From Mycobacterium sp. 1100029.7 (lineage in GTDB: Bacteria; Actinomycetota; Actinomycetes; Mycobacteriales; Mycobacteriaceae), in assembly GCF_001665235.1 (NCBI RefSeq), contig NZ_LZSC01000046.1, positions 1-64,000 of the forward strand: a DNA stretch of 64,000 nucleotides. The letters are read 5' to 3'. Positions within the stretch are counted from its first letter, which is position 1, and the number at the start of each line of letters is the position of its first letter. The notes beneath the pieces are model-generated. The model worked only from the letters and a program-made list of their open reading frames with translations, had not been told where the DNA came from and ran no database searches. Both the position numbers and the translations under genes were made by a program. Shown piece after piece: positions 26,507-40,111 of the stretch.

Positions 26507-26734
26507 GTGATTCGGGATCTGGGCGCCCCCGTCAGCGGTGGCGTCTACAACGTCTATACCGGGGAATTGGGCGGCACCACGGTGCCCACGGCGGCGCAGC
26601 TGGGCCTAGAGCCGCCCCGCTTCTGCGCCGAATGTGGACGCCGGATGATCGTTCAAGTACGTCCAGACGGGTGGCGGGCGCGTTGCTCGCGCCACGGCGA
26701 GGTGGACTCGTCAGATTTGGAGACGCAGCGGTGA
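26507..26734 (+). CDS. bsaP: Biotin synthase auxiliary protein BsaP (Rv1590-like)
   Basis: The 75-residue protein starts [20 protein letters not shown] and contains Cys40 and Cys43 in [10 protein letters not shown] and Cys60 in [11 protein letters not shown], with His63. Its Rv1590 homologue is reported to be required for BioB turnover in mycobacteria, and the cysteines probably carry an iron-sulfur cluster. The position directly after bioB supports this. The start is GTG 26507. Its TGA overlaps the GTG of the next gene (GTGA). Confidence 0.85.
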   Translation: MIRDLGAPVSGGVYNVYTGELGGTTVPTAAQLGLEPPRFCAECGRRMIVQVRPDGWRARCSRHGEVDSSDLETQR

Positions 26735-27384
26735 CCCACCCCGGGGGCCCGGTCGCGACACCGCAGACCGTCGAATTCGCCGCGCCGTCCCGCGTGCGCC
26801 CGATCGTGCTCGCGACACTCGGGCTGGCGGCGACCGGGGTGCCGGTCGGTGCCCTGTGGGCGTGGATGGCGCCGCCGATCCACCTGGTCGTGGCCATCAC
26901 GCACGCGGGCGAGCGAGTGCACGAGTACCTGGGCACCGAATCCCAGCACTTCTTCGACGTGCCCTGCCTGATGTTGGGTCTACTGACGGTGCTCGCCGTC
27001 GTCGCACCGGTGCTGGCCTGGCAGTGGCGCCGGCTACGCGGGCCCGGTGCCGTCGTCGGCCTGACGATCGGGATGGTGCTGGCCGCGGCCGTTGCCGCCG
27101 GAGTGGGGGCGGTGCTGGTGCTGACGCGCTACGGGGCGCTGGACGTCGACAAGGTGCCGGTGGTCGGAAGCCCGGCGGTGTCCTATGTCATCCAGGCTCC
27201 GCCGGTGTTCTTCGGGCCCGGGCCGCTGCAGATCGCCACCACGCTGTTGTGGCCGGCCGCGGTGGCAGCGCTGGTCTACGCCCTGCTCGCCGCCGGCAGT
27301 GCGCACGACGACCTGGGCAGTACGTGGCCTAACGACCCGCCATCGGACGCGTGGCCCAGGGAGCCGCAGGCCTTCGTCTCATAG
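26731..27384 (+). CDS. DUF2567 membrane protein, Rv1591-like
   Basis: The 217-residue protein has four hydrophobic segments (about 24-47, 75-97, 106-131 and 168-190) separated by a [22 protein letters not shown] loop. It corresponds to Rv1591 by position and character. Function is unknown. GTG 26731 overlaps the bsaP stop, so it is translated with the bioB-bsaP pair. Its last codons overlap the end of the convergent lipase gene by six bases. Confidence 0.78.
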   Translation: MTHPGGPVATPQTVEFAAPSRVRPIVLATLGLAATGVPVGALWAWMAPPIHLVVAITHAGERVHEYLGTESQHFFDVPCLMLGLLTVLAVVAPVLAWQWRRLRGPGAVVGLTIGMVLAAAVAAGVGAVLVLTRYGALDVDKVPVVGSPAVSYVIQAPPVFFGPGPLQIATTLLWPAAVAALVYALLAAGSAHDDLGSTWPNDPPSDAWPREPQAFVS

Positions 27385-28719
27385 CGGGCGGCGACGAATC
27401 CGGCGTCCGGTGAGAACCTTGACCGCGATCTTGCTCAGGCGGAACATGCCCGCGTAAGTGATCGGGTTGAACGCCGTCGGCCAGGTGGTCCGGATCAGAT
27501 GATCCTTCAACGGCCGGCGAGCGAACCGGTCGGTCAGCCAGCGAAGCGCCATCGGCGCCGAGAGCGGATGCAAGAACATGTGCTCGTTGAACGCGTCGCG
27601 GTGGTAGGTGACGTCGGCGCCGCCGGCCGAATAGGCGTCGGCCAGCGCGTCGATGTCGTGGACGTCGATCAGATAGTCGTGTACGGCCTGCACGATCAGC
27701 ACCGGGGGTGCGGGCGTCGATACGCCCAGCTTGATGCTGTCGAAGACATGCGACACCTCGGGCGAGGACAGGATGTCCTCGAGCGGCTCGTCGAGGTAAT
27801 CGCCCATGTTCTTGCGGGCCATCCGCACCACGGCCTCGACCGTCGTCATCTTCTCCAGGCCGTCCAGCAGGGCGCGGCCCTCGTCGTTGGTGTGCTCCTT
27901 GATGACCCGGTCGAGATCGGGGTAGACGTGCGCCAGCGCGGCCACCACCAGCGCGGGCAAGCCCGCGAAGACACCGCCGTTGAGGCGGCGGAAGGTGTGC
28001 CCCAGGTCGCCGACCGGCGATCCGAGCACCGCCCCGACGATGTCGAGTTCGGGCGCGTAGTCCGCGCACATCTCGGCCGCCCAGGCGCTGGCCAGCCCGC
28101 CGCCGGAGTATCCCCACAGCCCGATCGGGGACGAGGGAGTCAGGGGCAGCCGGTCACAGGTCATGGCGGCGCGAATGCCGTCCAGGATGCGGTAGCCGGG
28201 CTCAAACGGCGCGCCCCACATCCCCAGCAGGCCCTCGTGGTCGGGGATCGAGACCGCCCACCCCTCCGCGACGGCCGCCGCGATCAGGAAGAACTCCAGC
28301 TGAGCTATCGAACCCAGGGCCTTGGACCGCCTGCGCAACGCGTAGGACGGGAAGCAGCGGGCCGACATCGCGTCGATCGCGCACTGGTAGGACAGCACCG
28401 GGCTGCTCTGGCCACCCACCCGCTCGGACGGCACGACCACCGTGGTTACGCACGCCTCGGGGTTGCCGTTCATGTCCATCGTGCGATAGAGCAACTGGAT
28501 CGCCGACACCGGTTGCGGGATCAGCCCGAGGAACGCCAATTCGACGTCGCGCGAACGCAGCACCGTCCCGGGCTCGGCGTGCTGGAAGCCGGCCGGCGGC
28601 TGGTAGAACGGGTCGTCCGAGGGCAGCAGCGGGCGCAGCTTGTGCTGCAGCTCCTCGTGCGGCGCTCGACCGATCCACTCCGCACCGTCGGTGCCTGCCA
28701 AATTGCCGAGTTCAACCAT
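27379..28719 (-). CDS. Secretory-lipase-family alpha/beta hydrolase, Rv1592c-like
   Basis: The 446-residue protein has the nucleophile elbow [14 protein letters not shown] (serine of GYSGG), an acid residue in [10 protein letters not shown] and a catalytic-type His in [12 protein letters not shown], an arrangement seen in the LIP family of lipases. The segment between holds a helical lid typical of that family. Rv1592c of M. tuberculosis is a reported lipase/esterase. There is no clear signal peptide ([15 protein letters not shown]), so secretion is uncertain. An AAGGGAT ribosome site supports ATG 28719. Confidence 0.85.
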   Translation of the reverse strand: MVELGNLAGTDGAEWIGRAPHEELQHKLRPLLPSDDPFYQPPAGFQHAEPGTVLRSRDVELAFLGLIPQPVSAIQLLYRTMDMNGNPEACVTTVVVPSERVGGQSSPVLSYQCAIDAMSARCFPSYALRRRSKALGSIAQLEFFLIAAAVAEGWAVSIPDHEGLLGMWGAPFEPGYRILDGIRAAMTCDRLPLTPSSPIGLWGYSGGGLASAWAAEMCADYAPELDIVGAVLGSPVGDLGHTFRRLNGGVFAGLPALVVAALAHVYPDLDRVIKEHTNDEGRALLDGLEKMTTVEAVVRMARKNMGDYLDEPLEDILSSPEVSHVFDSIKLGVSTPAPPVLIVQAVHDYLIDVHDIDALADAYSAGGADVTYHRDAFNEHMFLHPLSAPMALRWLTDRFARRPLKDHLIRTTWPTAFNPITYAGMFRLSKIAVKVLTGRRIRRRPL

Positions 28720-28830
28720 TCAGGATCCCTTCTAGGCCACCTGGCATTTTCGCGCATGAACGAGCGGTAACCAAAACGTAATGGCCAGACGGTGCGTTGG
28801 CGCGCGGCCGAACGCCGCGAATTGTGCTGA

Positions 28831-29553
28831 TCAGGGCTGGCCGGGCGGCCGTAGCGCGGCGAACTCGTCGGTGACCCGCAGCGCAGCGTCGGTGAAGTGG
28901 TACAACGCCGCCGGTCGGCCGCCGCTGCGGCCGGACTGCGCCATGGTGCCGGTTTGGCTGATCACGCCGCGCCGGGCCAGCACTCGCTGCAGATTCGTCG
29001 CGTCCACCTGATAGCCCAGCGTCGCGCCGTAGATGTCGCGCAGCGTCGAAAGCGCGAATTCCCTAGGCGCCAGCGCGAATCCGATGTTCGTGTAGGACAT
29101 CTTGGCGACCAGCCGGGTGCGGGCGTGCTCCACCATCGTGCCGTGGTCGAACGCCATCGGCGGCAGCGCATTGACCGGGTGCCAACGGGTGTCGGGTGGC
29201 AGCTCGGGGGTGGCGGGGAAGGGCACCAGACCGAGGAAGGTCGACGCGATCACCCGGTCGCCGGGCACCCGGCCCGGATCGGAGAACACCGCGAGCTGCT
29301 CGAGGTGGGCCAGCTCCTGCAGATCCACCTTCTCGGCCAGCTGGCGGCGCACCGACGTGGTCATGTCCTCGTCGGTGCCCAGACGTCCGCCGGGCAACGA
29401 CCACGCGCCGCGCTGCGGATCGCGGGCACGCTGCCATAACAGCACGTTAAGCTGCGGTTTTCCCGCCCGGGAGGCGCCCTTAACCTGCTCGGTGGCCTGA
29501 CGAACCTGGAACACGACTGCGAGCACCTCGTGCGTGGTGCTAATATGGGCCAT
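28831..29553 (-). CDS. nrtR: NrtR-type Nudix repressor of NAD biosynthesis
   Basis: The 240-residue protein combines an N-terminal Nudix-like domain (about 8-150) with a C-terminal winged helix (about 155-235, [20 protein letters not shown] and RRGVISQTG). The Nudix box is degenerate: [22 protein letters not shown] lacks the REUXEE glutamates, as expected for a ligand-binding, non-hydrolytic sensor of ADP-ribose-like compounds. The divergent nadABC operon and a perfect dyad next to its start identify the target. ATG 29553 lies seven bases after a TATAAT box, so the message is probably leaderless and autoregulated. It corresponds to Rv1593c. Confidence 0.9.
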   Translation of the reverse strand: MAHISTTHEVLAVVFQVRQATEQVKGASRAGKPQLNVLLWQRARDPQRGAWSLPGGRLGTDEDMTTSVRRQLAEKVDLQELAHLEQLAVFSDPGRVPGDRVIASTFLGLVPFPATPELPPDTRWHPVNALPPMAFDHGTMVEHARTRLVAKMSYTNIGFALAPREFALSTLRDIYGATLGYQVDATNLQRVLARRGVISQTGTMAQSGRSGGRPAALYHFTDAALRVTDEFAALRPPGQP

Positions 29554-29576
29554 GTTTTCGATTATAAGTCGAAAAC
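29554..29576. promoter_or_regulatory. NrtR operator between nrtR and nadA
   Basis: GTTTTCGA-TTATAAG-TCGAAAAC is a perfect inverted repeat with 8-bp arms and a 7-base centre. The minus-strand TATAAT -10 box of nrtR (29561-29566) is embedded in it. Plus-strand TATAAG (29563-29568) may be a nadA -10. Bound NrtR would block both genes. Mycobacterial NrtR is known to repress nadABC. Confidence 0.8.
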
Positions 29577-29611
29577 CACCCCGGGCACTATCAGGGCCGA
29601 AAGGAGCCGCC

Positions 29612-30661
29612 GTGACGATTCTGAATCGCATGGACACGCTCGCCGAAGACATGATCGCCAACATCACCAATTCCGACGCCGGTTACGGCGGCGTCGACGG
29701 TGATGCACAGTGGGCCAACGAAATTCGCCGGCTGGCGAAGCTGCGCGGGGCCACCGTGCTCGCACACAACTACCAACTGCCGGCCATCCAGGACGTCGCC
29801 GACCACGTCGGAGATTCCCTCGCACTGTCCCGGATCGCGGCCGAAGCGCCGGAGGACACCATCGTGTTCTGCGGCGTGCACTTCATGGCCGAGACGGCCA
29901 AAATCCTGAGCCCGGAAAAGACCGTGCTGATCCCGGACCAGCGGGCCGGCTGCTCATTGGCCGATTCGATCACCCCCGACGAATTGCAAGCCTGGAAGGA
30001 CGAACACCCCGGCGCCGTCGTCGTCTCCTACGTCAACACCACCGCGGCCGTCAAAGCGCTCACCGACATCTGCTGCACCTCCTCGAACGCGGTCGACGTG
30101 GTCGAATCGATCGACCCCGACCGCGAAGTTCTGTTCTGCCCGGACCAATTCCTGGGGGCCCACGTCCGCCGCGTGACCGGCCGCGACAACGTGCACGTCT
30201 GGGCCGGGGAATGCCACGTGCACGCCGGCATCAACGGCGACGAACTCGCCGAGCAGGCCCGCGCCAATCCCGACGCGGAGCTGTATGTGCATCCCGAATG
30301 TGGTTGCGCCACTTCAGCGTTGTACCTCGCCGGCGAAGGCGCTTTCCCCGAGGATCGCGTCAAGATCCTCTCAACGGGCGGCATGCTCGACGCGGCCCAC
30401 CAGACGCGGGCCCGCAAGGTCCTGGTCGCTACCGAGGTCGGCATGCTGCACCAATTGCGCCGGGCCGCACCGGAAGTCGACTTCCGGGCGGTCAATGACC
30501 GGGCCTCCTGCAAATACATGAAGATGATCACCCCCGGCGCGCTGCTGCGCTGCCTGGTCGAGGGTGCCGACGAGGTCCATGTCGACGCGCAGGTCGCGGC
30601 GGCCGGTCGTCGCAGCGTGCAGCGGATGATCGCGATCGGTCAGCCCGGCGGCGGCGAATGA
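29612..30661 (+). CDS. nadA: Quinolinate synthase
   Basis: NadA condenses iminoaspartate with dihydroxyacetone phosphate to quinolinate using a [4Fe-4S] cluster. The 349-residue protein has the [20 protein letters not shown] start of the first domain, [22 protein letters not shown] with a cluster cysteine, [22 protein letters not shown] and [14 protein letters not shown] 29612 follows an AAGGAG ribosome site and gives exactly the length of M. tuberculosis NadA. It is first in the nadABC operon under NrtR control. Confidence 0.96.
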   Translation: MTILNRMDTLAEDMIANITNSDAGYGGVDGDAQWANEIRRLAKLRGATVLAHNYQLPAIQDVADHVGDSLALSRIAAEAPEDTIVFCGVHFMAETAKILSPEKTVLIPDQRAGCSLADSITPDELQAWKDEHPGAVVVSYVNTTAAVKALTDICCTSSNAVDVVESIDPDREVLFCPDQFLGAHVRRVTGRDNVHVWAGECHVHAGINGDELAEQARANPDAELYVHPECGCATSALYLAGEGAFPEDRVKILSTGGMLDAAHQTRARKVLVATEVGMLHQLRRAAPEVDFRAVNDRASCKYMKMITPGALLRCLVEGADEVHVDAQVAAAGRRSVQRMIAIGQPGGGE

Positions 30662-32226
30662 CGACCCGTCCCGGCTGGACATATGCCGCCGACGTCGTCG
30701 TCATCGGCACCGGCGTCGGGGGATTGGCCGCCGCGCTGGCCGCCCACCGGGCCGGTCGCAACGTCGTCGTGCTGAGCAAGGCCGAGCAGACTCATGCGGT
30801 CACTGCCACGCACTACGCCCAGGGCGGCATCGCGGTCGTGCTGCCCGACAACGACGACTCCGTCGAGGCCCACGTCGCCGACACGCTGGCCGCAGGCGCC
30901 GGGATGTGCGATCCCGACGCCGTGCAGTCGATCGTCGCCGACGGCTATCGCGCGGTTCTCGAATTGGTCGGTGACGGAGCCCGATTCGACGAAGCCCTGC
31001 CCGGCCACTGGGCCCTGACCCGCGAGGGCGGACATTCGCGACGCCGCATCGTGCACGCCGGCGGCGACGCCACCGGCGCCGAGGTGCAGCGGGCACTCGA
31101 CGACGCCGCACGGATACTGGACATCCGCACCAGCCACGTGGCGCTGCAGGTGCTGCACGACGGCACCACGGTCACCGGTGTGGCGGTGGCCAACCCGGAC
31201 GGCGTCGGGGTCGTCAGTGCGCCGTCGGTGATCGTGGCCTCCGGTGGGCTGGGACATCTGTACAGCGCGACCACCAATCCCGACGGGTCCACCGGTGACG
31301 GCATCGCGTTGGCGTTGTGGGCCGGGGTTCCCGTCAGCGATCTCGAGTTCATCCAGTTCCACCCCACCATGTTGTTCGGTGGGCAGGCCGGTGGCCGCCG
31401 GCCGTTGATCACCGAAGCCATCCGCGGTGAGGGCGCGATATTGGTTGACCGGCAAGGCAATTCGGTCACCGCGGGCGTGCACCCGATGGGCGACCTGGCG
31501 CCCCGCGATGTCGTCGCGGGAGCCATCGACGCGCGACTTCGGGCCACCGGAGACGACTGCGTCTACCTCGACGCCCGCGGCATCGAGGGCTTCGAGGCGC
31601 GATTCCCCAACGTGACCGCGTCCTGCCGGGCCGCCGGCGTCGACCCCGTCACCGCGCCCATCCCGGTGGTGCCGGGCGCGCACTACAGCTGCGGCGGCGT
31701 GGTCACCGACGTGCACGGTCGCACCGAGCTGCCCGGGTTGTTCGCCGCGGGCGAGGTGGCCCGCACCGGGATGCACGGCGCGAATCGCTTGGCGTCCAAC
31801 AGCTTGCTGGAGGGCCTGGTGGTCGGCGGTCGCGCCGGGAAGGCCGCGGCCGCGCACGCCGCGGCCGCCGGACCCACTCCGGTGACCGCGCCCGAGCCGA
31901 TCACCTACACCGCGTCCAAGCGCCGGGAACTGCAGACCGCAATGACCCGCAATGCGTCGGTGGTACGCGACGCCGCCGGGCTGCAGCGGTTGTCCGAGAC
32001 GCTGTCGCGGGCCCACGTGCGCACCGTCGAGGGCCGTCGCGACTTCGAGGACGTGGCGCTGACGCTGACCGCCCGCGCGGTGGCCGCAGCGGCGTTGGCC
32101 CGCAACGAAAGCCGGGGCTGCCACCACCGCGCGGAATACCCGCAGGCCGCACCGGACCAGGCGCGCAGCATCGTCGTCCGGCTGGCCGACAACGTCGGCG
32201 CTGACTCGCTGGCGGCGGTGTCCTGA
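30658..32226 (+). CDS. nadB: L-aspartate oxidase
   Basis: NadB oxidises aspartate to iminoaspartate for NadA. The 522-residue flavoprotein has the FAD dinucleotide fold [17 protein letters not shown] near residues 12-28, a QGGIAVV motif, the active-site HxxGGD region ([11 protein letters not shown]) and the C-terminal [30 protein letters not shown]. It overlaps nadA by ATGA. Reoxidation may be by oxygen or fumarate, as is known for the family. Confidence 0.96.
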   Translation: MTTRPGWTYAADVVVIGTGVGGLAAALAAHRAGRNVVVLSKAEQTHAVTATHYAQGGIAVVLPDNDDSVEAHVADTLAAGAGMCDPDAVQSIVADGYRAVLELVGDGARFDEALPGHWALTREGGHSRRRIVHAGGDATGAEVQRALDDAARILDIRTSHVALQVLHDGTTVTGVAVANPDGVGVVSAPSVIVASGGLGHLYSATTNPDGSTGDGIALALWAGVPVSDLEFIQFHPTMLFGGQAGGRRPLITEAIRGEGAILVDRQGNSVTAGVHPMGDLAPRDVVAGAIDARLRATGDDCVYLDARGIEGFEARFPNVTASCRAAGVDPVTAPIPVVPGAHYSCGGVVTDVHGRTELPGLFAAGEVARTGMHGANRLASNSLLEGLVVGGRAGKAAAAHAAAAGPTPVTAPEPITYTASKRRELQTAMTRNASVVRDAAGLQRLSETLSRAHVRTVEGRRDFEDVALTLTARAVAAAALARNESRGCHHRAEYPQAAPDQARSIVVRLADNVGADSLAAVS

Positions 32227-33080
32227 TGGCCCTGTCGGACGGCGAGCTCGCCGCCGCTCTGGACACCGTGCGGCGCGGTCTCGACGAGGATCTGCGCTAC
32301 GGGCCCGACATCACGACCCTGGCAACGGTTCCCGAGGGGGCCGTTACGGCGTCGATGGTGCCGCGGGAGCCCGGCGTGATCGCCGGTCTGGATGTCGGGC
32401 TGCTGGTCCTGGACGAGGTCCTCGGTGCCGACGGCTACCAGATTCTGGACCGCGTCGAGGACGGCGCCCGGGTGGTTCCGGGGCAGGCGGTGCTGACCGT
32501 GCGCGCCGAAACCCGCGGCCTGCTGACCGCCGAGCGCACCATGCTGAACCTGATCTGCCACCTGTCGGGCATCGCTACGGCGACGGCGGCATGGGTGGAC
32601 GCCGTGAGCGGCACCAAGGCGCAGGTCCGCGACACCCGCAAGACGCTGCCCGGCCTGCGCGCCCTGCAGAAGTATGCGGTGCGGATCGGCGGCGGGGTCA
32701 ACCACCGCCTCGGGCTCGGCGATGCCGCCCTGATCAAGGACAACCATGTGGCGGCCGCGGGATCGGTCGTTGACGCGCTGCGCGCGGTGCGCGAGGCCGC
32801 ACCCGATCTGCCGTGCGAGGTAGAGGTCGACTCGCTGGAGCAACTCGACGAGGTGCTGGCCGAAAACCCCGAGCTGATCCTGCTGGACAACTTCCCGGTC
32901 TGGCAGACCCAGATTGCCGTACAACGACGCGATTCCCGCGCCCCTGCCGTACTGCTGGAGTCCTCCGGCGGCCTCAGCCTGGAATCCGCGGCGGACTACG
33001 CCGGAACCGGTGTGGACTATCTGGCCGTCGGCGCCCTGACGCACTCGGTACGCGTTCTCGATATCGGTTTGGACATGTAG
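32226..33080 (+). CDS. nadC: Nicotinate-nucleotide pyrophosphorylase (quinolinate phosphoribosyltransferase)
   Basis: NadC makes nicotinate mononucleotide from quinolinate and PRPP. The 284-residue protein carries DTRKTLPGLRALQKYAVRIGGGVNHRLGL, the Arg/His/Lys-rich quinolinate site, then KDNHV and a C-terminal VDYLAVGALTHSV phosphate-binding strand. Its start overlaps the nadB stop by one base. It is the last gene of the nad operon; in H37Rv Rv1597 follows, but here there is only a 123-base gap. Confidence 0.96.
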   Translation: MALSDGELAAALDTVRRGLDEDLRYGPDITTLATVPEGAVTASMVPREPGVIAGLDVGLLVLDEVLGADGYQILDRVEDGARVVPGQAVLTVRAETRGLLTAERTMLNLICHLSGIATATAAWVDAVSGTKAQVRDTRKTLPGLRALQKYAVRIGGGVNHRLGLGDAALIKDNHVAAAGSVVDALRAVREAAPDLPCEVEVDSLEQLDEVLAENPELILLDNFPVWQTQIAVQRRDSRAPAVLLESSGGLSLESAADYAGTGVDYLAVGALTHSVRVLDIGLDM

Positions 33081-33104
33081 TTTCAGGCCGGTCGCGGCAG
33101 CTGG

Positions 33105-33177
33105 AGTGTGCGTCCCCGGCGTCGAGCGTGCCTGCAGGGCGGCGACACGCCGGGGGAAGCCGCCGCCAGCGCACACT
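33105..33177. repeat. Inverted repeat between convergent nadC and Ddn-like gene
   Basis: AGTGTGCG (33105-33112) pairs with CGCACACT (33170-33177), and directly inside it TCCCCGGCGT (33113-33122) pairs with ACGCCGGGGGA (33147-33157) with one extra G. Together the arms give an 18-bp interrupted GC-rich stem. It stands between two converging genes, so it may act as a bidirectional terminator without a U-tract, or be a small mobile-element relic. Confidence 0.5.
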
Positions 33178-33203
33178 GGAAGCCGCGAGTGCACACCATG
33201 ACG

Positions 33204-33614
33204 TCAGGCGATGTCGCTGACCAGCACCGCCATCCGCCGCAATTGCAAGCGCACCAGCCACGGCAGCCCGGTACCGTCGGCGCCGGCGGGCAGAATGCGC
33301 GGGTTCGTGATGTGCACGACCTTGCGGGCAAAGCGCACGTCAGCCTGACCCGCGGCCAGCACGTTCTTCACCCAGTCGGTCTTGCCGTGGCCCAGCGCGA
33401 TGGCCAGCACGTTGCCGTTGCGGTAGGCGGTCACGATGGTCTTGTACGGCTTGCCCGACGTGCGGCCGCGGTGCTCGATGGTTGCCGTGCCGGGCAGGAA
33501 GCGCGCGATCGGCTTGAGCGCCGGGTTGACATACTTGACCTGGATGTTCTCGAACCATGTCGGGTACACCATCGGGATACCGGGGGCGTTGTTCGGGTGA
33601 TCCTTGGTGGCCAT
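33204..33614 (-). CDS. Deazaflavin-dependent nitroreductase family protein, Rv1598c-like
   Basis: The 136-residue protein has ATIEHRGRTSGKPYKTIVTAYRNGNVLAIALGHGKTDWVKNVLAAG, the split-barrel core of F420-binding Ddn-family proteins. The RGRTSGKPY motif is the usual family signature. It corresponds to Rv1598c in position and sequence. It converges on nadC and is divergent from hisD. The substrate is unknown. Confidence 0.87.
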   Translation of the reverse strand: MATKDHPNNAPGIPMVYPTWFENIQVKYVNPALKPIARFLPGTATIEHRGRTSGKPYKTIVTAYRNGNVLAIALGHGKTDWVKNVLAAGQADVRFARKVVHITNPRILPAGADGTGLPWLVRLQLRRMAVLVSDIA

Positions 33615-33704
33615 GCCGGCTCCTTTGCGGAACGTCTGTATGCCTGATTCCCGGCACTGTACCGGTCGGATATTGATTTGAGTTCCTCTGGGACAATGGA
33701 CGCT

Positions 33705-36818
<3,114 letters not shown>

Positions 36819-36822
<4 letters not shown>

Positions 36823-37439
36823 CAGCGAAATCCGTAGTCGTTCTGGATTATGGCTCAGGCAACCTCCGGTCGGCGCAGCGTGCCCTGCAACGGGTCGGTG
36901 CCGCGGTGGAAGTCACCGCCGACCCGCAGGCGGCGGCGGCGGCCGACGGGCTGGTGGTGCCCGGCGTCGGGGCCTTCGAGGCATGCATGACCGGCCTACG
37001 CAAGATCGCGGGGGAGCAGATCATCGCCGAACGGGTGGCCGCCGGGCGCCCGGTGCTGGGGGTCTGCGTCGGCATGCAGATCCTGTTCGCGCGCGGCGTC
37101 GAATTCGGGGTCGAGACGACGGGCTGTGCACAGTGGCCCGGGGCCGTGACCCGGCTGGACGCACCGGTGATTCCGCACATGGGCTGGAACGTCGTTCAAT
37201 CCGGTTCGGGCACTGGTCTTTTCAACGGGCTGGATGCGTCCGCGCGATTCTACTTCGTGCACTCCTACGCCGCGCAGCGCTGGGATGGTGCCCCGGAGGC
37301 CGTGTTGACCTGGGCCACGCATCAGGTGCCGTTTTTAGCCGCGGTCGAGGACGGGCCGCTATCCGCCACCCAATTCCACCCGGAGAAGAGCGGGGATGCC
37401 GGGGCGGCCGTATTGAGCAACTGGGTTGAGGGACTGTAG
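36819..37439 (+). CDS. hisH: Imidazole glycerol phosphate synthase, glutamine amidotransferase subunit
   Basis: HisH supplies ammonia from glutamine to HisF. The 206-residue class I amidotransferase has [12 protein letters not shown], the nucleophile in [11 protein letters not shown], and a C-terminal His-Glu pair in TQFHPEKSG. The GTG start overlaps hisB by 4 bases. priA begins at the base after its TAG. Confidence 0.96.
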
Positions 37440-38174
37440 ATGCCGCTGATTTTGTTACCCGCTGTCGACGTCGTCGAAGGCCGTGCCGTGCGCCTGGTGC
37501 AGGGCAAGGCCGGCAGCGAAACCGAGTACGGCAGCGCCCTGGACGCGGCGCTGACCTGGCAGCGCGACGGCGCCGAGTGGATCCATCTGGTGGACCTGGA
37601 CGCGGCGTTCGGCCGCGGCTCGAACCGCGAATTGCTCGCCGAGGTGGTGGGCAAGCTCGACGTCAAGGTGGAGTTGTCCGGCGGTATCCGCGACGACGAT
37701 TCGCTGGCCGCGGCGCTGGCCACCGGCTGCGCCCGGGTGAACCTGGGCACCGCGGCGCTGGAGAACCCGCAGTGGTGTGCCCGCGTGATCAGCCAACACG
37801 GCGAGCAGGTGGCTGTCGGGCTGGACGTCCAGATCGTGGACGGCCAGCACCGGTTGCGCGGACGCGGCTGGGAGACCGACGGCGGAGATTTGTGGGAGGT
37901 GCTGAAACGCCTTGACAGTGAAGGCTGTTCGCGGTTCGTCGTCACCGACGTGACCAAGGACGGCACCCTGGGCGGCCCGAACCTTGACCTGCTGGCCCGT
38001 GTCGCCGAGCGCACCGACGCCCCGGTGATCGCGTCGGGCGGCGTGTCCAGCATCGAGGACCTGCGCGCCATCGCCACCCTGACTGACCGTGGTGTCGAGG
38101 GTGCGATCGTCGGCAAGGCGCTCTACGCCGGGCGGTTCACCCTGCCGCAGGCTCTGGACGCGGTACGGGCGTAG
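37440..38174 (+). CDS. priA: Phosphoribosyl isomerase A (HisA/TrpF dual)
   Basis: The 244-residue beta-alpha barrel has the two catalytic aspartates in [18 protein letters not shown] and in [11 protein letters not shown], with two phosphate-binding motifs ([20 protein letters not shown]). In actinobacteria this HisA homologue, PriA, also performs the phosphoribosylanthranilate isomerase step of tryptophan synthesis. No trpF lies in the trp operon 5-10 kb away, which fits. It starts immediately after the hisH stop. Confidence 0.95.
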   Translation: MPLILLPAVDVVEGRAVRLVQGKAGSETEYGSALDAALTWQRDGAEWIHLVDLDAAFGRGSNRELLAEVVGKLDVKVELSGGIRDDDSLAAALATGCARVNLGTAALENPQWCARVISQHGEQVAVGLDVQIVDGQHRLRGRGWETDGGDLWEVLKRLDSEGCSRFVVTDVTKDGTLGGPNLDLLARVAERTDAPVIASGGVSSIEDLRAIATLTDRGVEGAIVGKALYAGRFTLPQALDAVRA

Positions 38175-38179
38175 CTCTG

Positions 38180-38980
38180 ATGGACCTCGACGGGCTGGTA
38201 GCGGAGGCGGCGGCGATCCTCGACGCAGCGGCCGAGCCGTTCGTTGCCGGTCACCGCGCGGATTCGGCGGTGCGCAAGAAGGGCAACGACTTCGCCACCC
38301 AGGTCGATCTGGAGATCGAGCGCCAAGTGGTGGCCGCCCTGAAAGCGGCCACCGGTATCGGCGTGCACGGTGAGGAATTCGGCGGCACCCCCATCGATTC
38401 CCCGTGGGTGTGGGTGCTGGACCCGATCGACGGCACCTTCAACTACGCCGCCGGATCACCGATGGCAGCGATCCTGCTGGGACTGCTGCACGACGGCGAG
38501 CCGGTCGCCGGGCTGACCTGGATGCCGTTCACCGAGGATTGTTACACCGCCGTCGCCGGCGGCCCGTTGATGAAAAACGGTGTCGCACAGCCCTCGCTGC
38601 CCGACACGGATCTGGCCGACACCCTGATCGGTGTCGGCACCTTCAACGCCGAGTCCCGCGGACGGTTCCCGGGTCGCTATCGCATCGCGGTGCTGGAAAA
38701 GCTGAGCACCGTGTGCTCACGACTGCGCATGCACGGGTCAACGGGCATCGACCTGGTCTACGTGGCCGACGGAATACTCGCCGGCGCAGTCACTTTCGGC
38801 GGCCACGTCTGGGATCACGCGGCCGGCGTCGCGCAGGTCCGGGCCGCAGGGGGCATCGTCACCGACCTGGCCGGCCAACCGTGGACTCCCGAGTCGCGGT
38901 CGGTGCTGGCCGCGGCCCCCGGCGCGTACGAGCAGATCCTCGACATCGTGCGCAGCGCCGGCTCACCGGAGGACTACTGA
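38180..38980 (+). CDS. impA: Inositol monophosphatase-family phosphatase ImpA
   Basis: The 266-residue protein has the metal and phosphate sites of the IMPase family: [23 protein letters not shown] and [15 protein letters not shown]. Its M. tuberculosis homologue is Rv1604. Members of this family serve either as inositol phosphatases or as histidinol-phosphate phosphatases. Its place between hisA and hisF makes the latter plausible, since hisB here lacks a phosphatase domain, but mycobacterial HisN is thought to be encoded elsewhere. Confidence 0.9.
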   Translation: MDLDGLVAEAAAILDAAAEPFVAGHRADSAVRKKGNDFATQVDLEIERQVVAALKAATGIGVHGEEFGGTPIDSPWVWVLDPIDGTFNYAAGSPMAAILLGLLHDGEPVAGLTWMPFTEDCYTAVAGGPLMKNGVAQPSLPDTDLADTLIGVGTFNAESRGRFPGRYRIAVLEKLSTVCSRLRMHGSTGIDLVYVADGILAGAVTFGGHVWDHAAGVAQVRAAGGIVTDLAGQPWTPESRSVLAAAPGAYEQILDIVRSAGSPEDY

Positions 38981-38981
38981 G

Positions 38982-39767
38982 ATGCACACCGGTACCGACC
39001 TTGCCGTGCGGGTGATCCCGTGCCTGGACGTCGACGACGGACGGGTGGTCAAAGGGGTCAACTTCGCGAACCTGCGCGACGCGGGCGATCCCGTCGAACT
39101 CGCCGCCGCCTATGACGCCGAAGGCGCCGACGAGCTGACCTTTTTGGACGTCACGGCATCCTCGTCGGGCCGCGCGACGATGCTCGACGTGGTGCGCCAC
39201 ACCGCCGAGCAGGTATTCATCCCGCTGACGGTCGGCGGTGGTGTCCGTACCGTCGCCGATGTCGATGTGCTGCTGCGCGCCGGGGCTGACAAGGTGTCGG
39301 TCAACACCGCCGCGATCGCTCGCCCGGACTTATTGGCTGAGCTGTCAAGGCAATTCGGCTCTCAATGCATCGTGCTCTCCGTCGATGCCCGCACCGTGCC
39401 GTCCGATGCGGCGCCCACGCCGTCGGGGTGGGAGGTCACCACGCACGGTGGCCGGCGCGGCACCGGCATCGACGCGGTCGAGTGGGCCGCCCGCGGCGCC
39501 GATCTGGGTGTAGGGGAGATCCTGCTCAACTCGATGGATGCCGACGGCACCAAGGCCGGGTTCGATCTGGGCATGCTGCGCGCGGTCCGCGCCGCCGTCA
39601 CGGTTCCGGTGATCGCCAGCGGCGGCGCCGGGGCGGTAGACCACTTCGCGCCCGCGGTCGACGCCGGCGCCGATGCGGTGTTGGCGGCCAGCGTCTTTCA
39701 CTTCGGTGAGCTGACCATCGGGCAGGTGAAGGCCGCGTTGGCCGCAGCTGGGGTCACGGTGCGATGA
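38982..39767 (+). CDS. hisF: Imidazole glycerol phosphate synthase, cyclase subunit
   Basis: HisF cyclises PRFAR with ammonia from HisH to IGP and AICAR. The 261-residue barrel has [18 protein letters not shown] with the catalytic Asp, a second Asp in [17 protein letters not shown], and the phosphate sites [11 protein letters not shown] and [11 protein letters not shown]. The gap to impA is one base. hisI overlaps by ATGA. Confidence 0.96.
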   Translation: MHTGTDLAVRVIPCLDVDDGRVVKGVNFANLRDAGDPVELAAAYDAEGADELTFLDVTASSSGRATMLDVVRHTAEQVFIPLTVGGGVRTVADVDVLLRAGADKVSVNTAAIARPDLLAELSRQFGSQCIVLSVDARTVPSDAAPTPSGWEVTTHGGRRGTGIDAVEWAARGADLGVGEILLNSMDADGTKAGFDLGMLRAVRAAVTVPVIASGGAGAVDHFAPAVDAGADAVLAASVFHFGELTIGQVKAALAAAGVTVR

Positions 39768-40111
39768 CACTCGATCCCGACATCGCCGCGCGTCTCAAGC
39801 GCAACGCCGACGGCCTGTTCACCGCGATCGTGCAGGAGCGCGGCAGTGGTGAGGTGCTGATGGTCGCCTGGATGGACGACGACGCGCTGGCCCGCACCCT
39901 GCGAACCCGTGAGGCCACCTACTTTTCGCGCTCCCGCGGTGCGCAGTGGATCAAGGGCGCGACATCGGGGCACACCCAGCGCGTGCACTCGGTGCGGCTG
40001 GACTGTGACGGCGACGCCGTGCTGTTGACCGTCGACCAGGCCGGCGCGGCGTGCCACACCGGCGACCACAGCTGCTTCGACGCCGACGTGTTGCTGGCAC
40101 CCGAGGGCTAG
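39764..40111 (+). CDS. hisI: Phosphoribosyl-AMP cyclohydrolase
   Basis: The 115-residue protein is the single-domain cyclohydrolase, without the HisE pyrophosphatase. It contains [31 protein letters not shown], and the zinc/magnesium site [29 protein letters not shown]. It is the last gene of the his operon, and its TAG shares CTAG with the stop of the convergent kinase gene. Confidence 0.95.
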   Translation: MTLDPDIAARLKRNADGLFTAIVQERGSGEVLMVAWMDDDALARTLRTREATYFSRSRGAQWIKGATSGHTQRVHSVRLDCDGDAVLLTVDQAGAACHTGDHSCFDADVLLAPEG

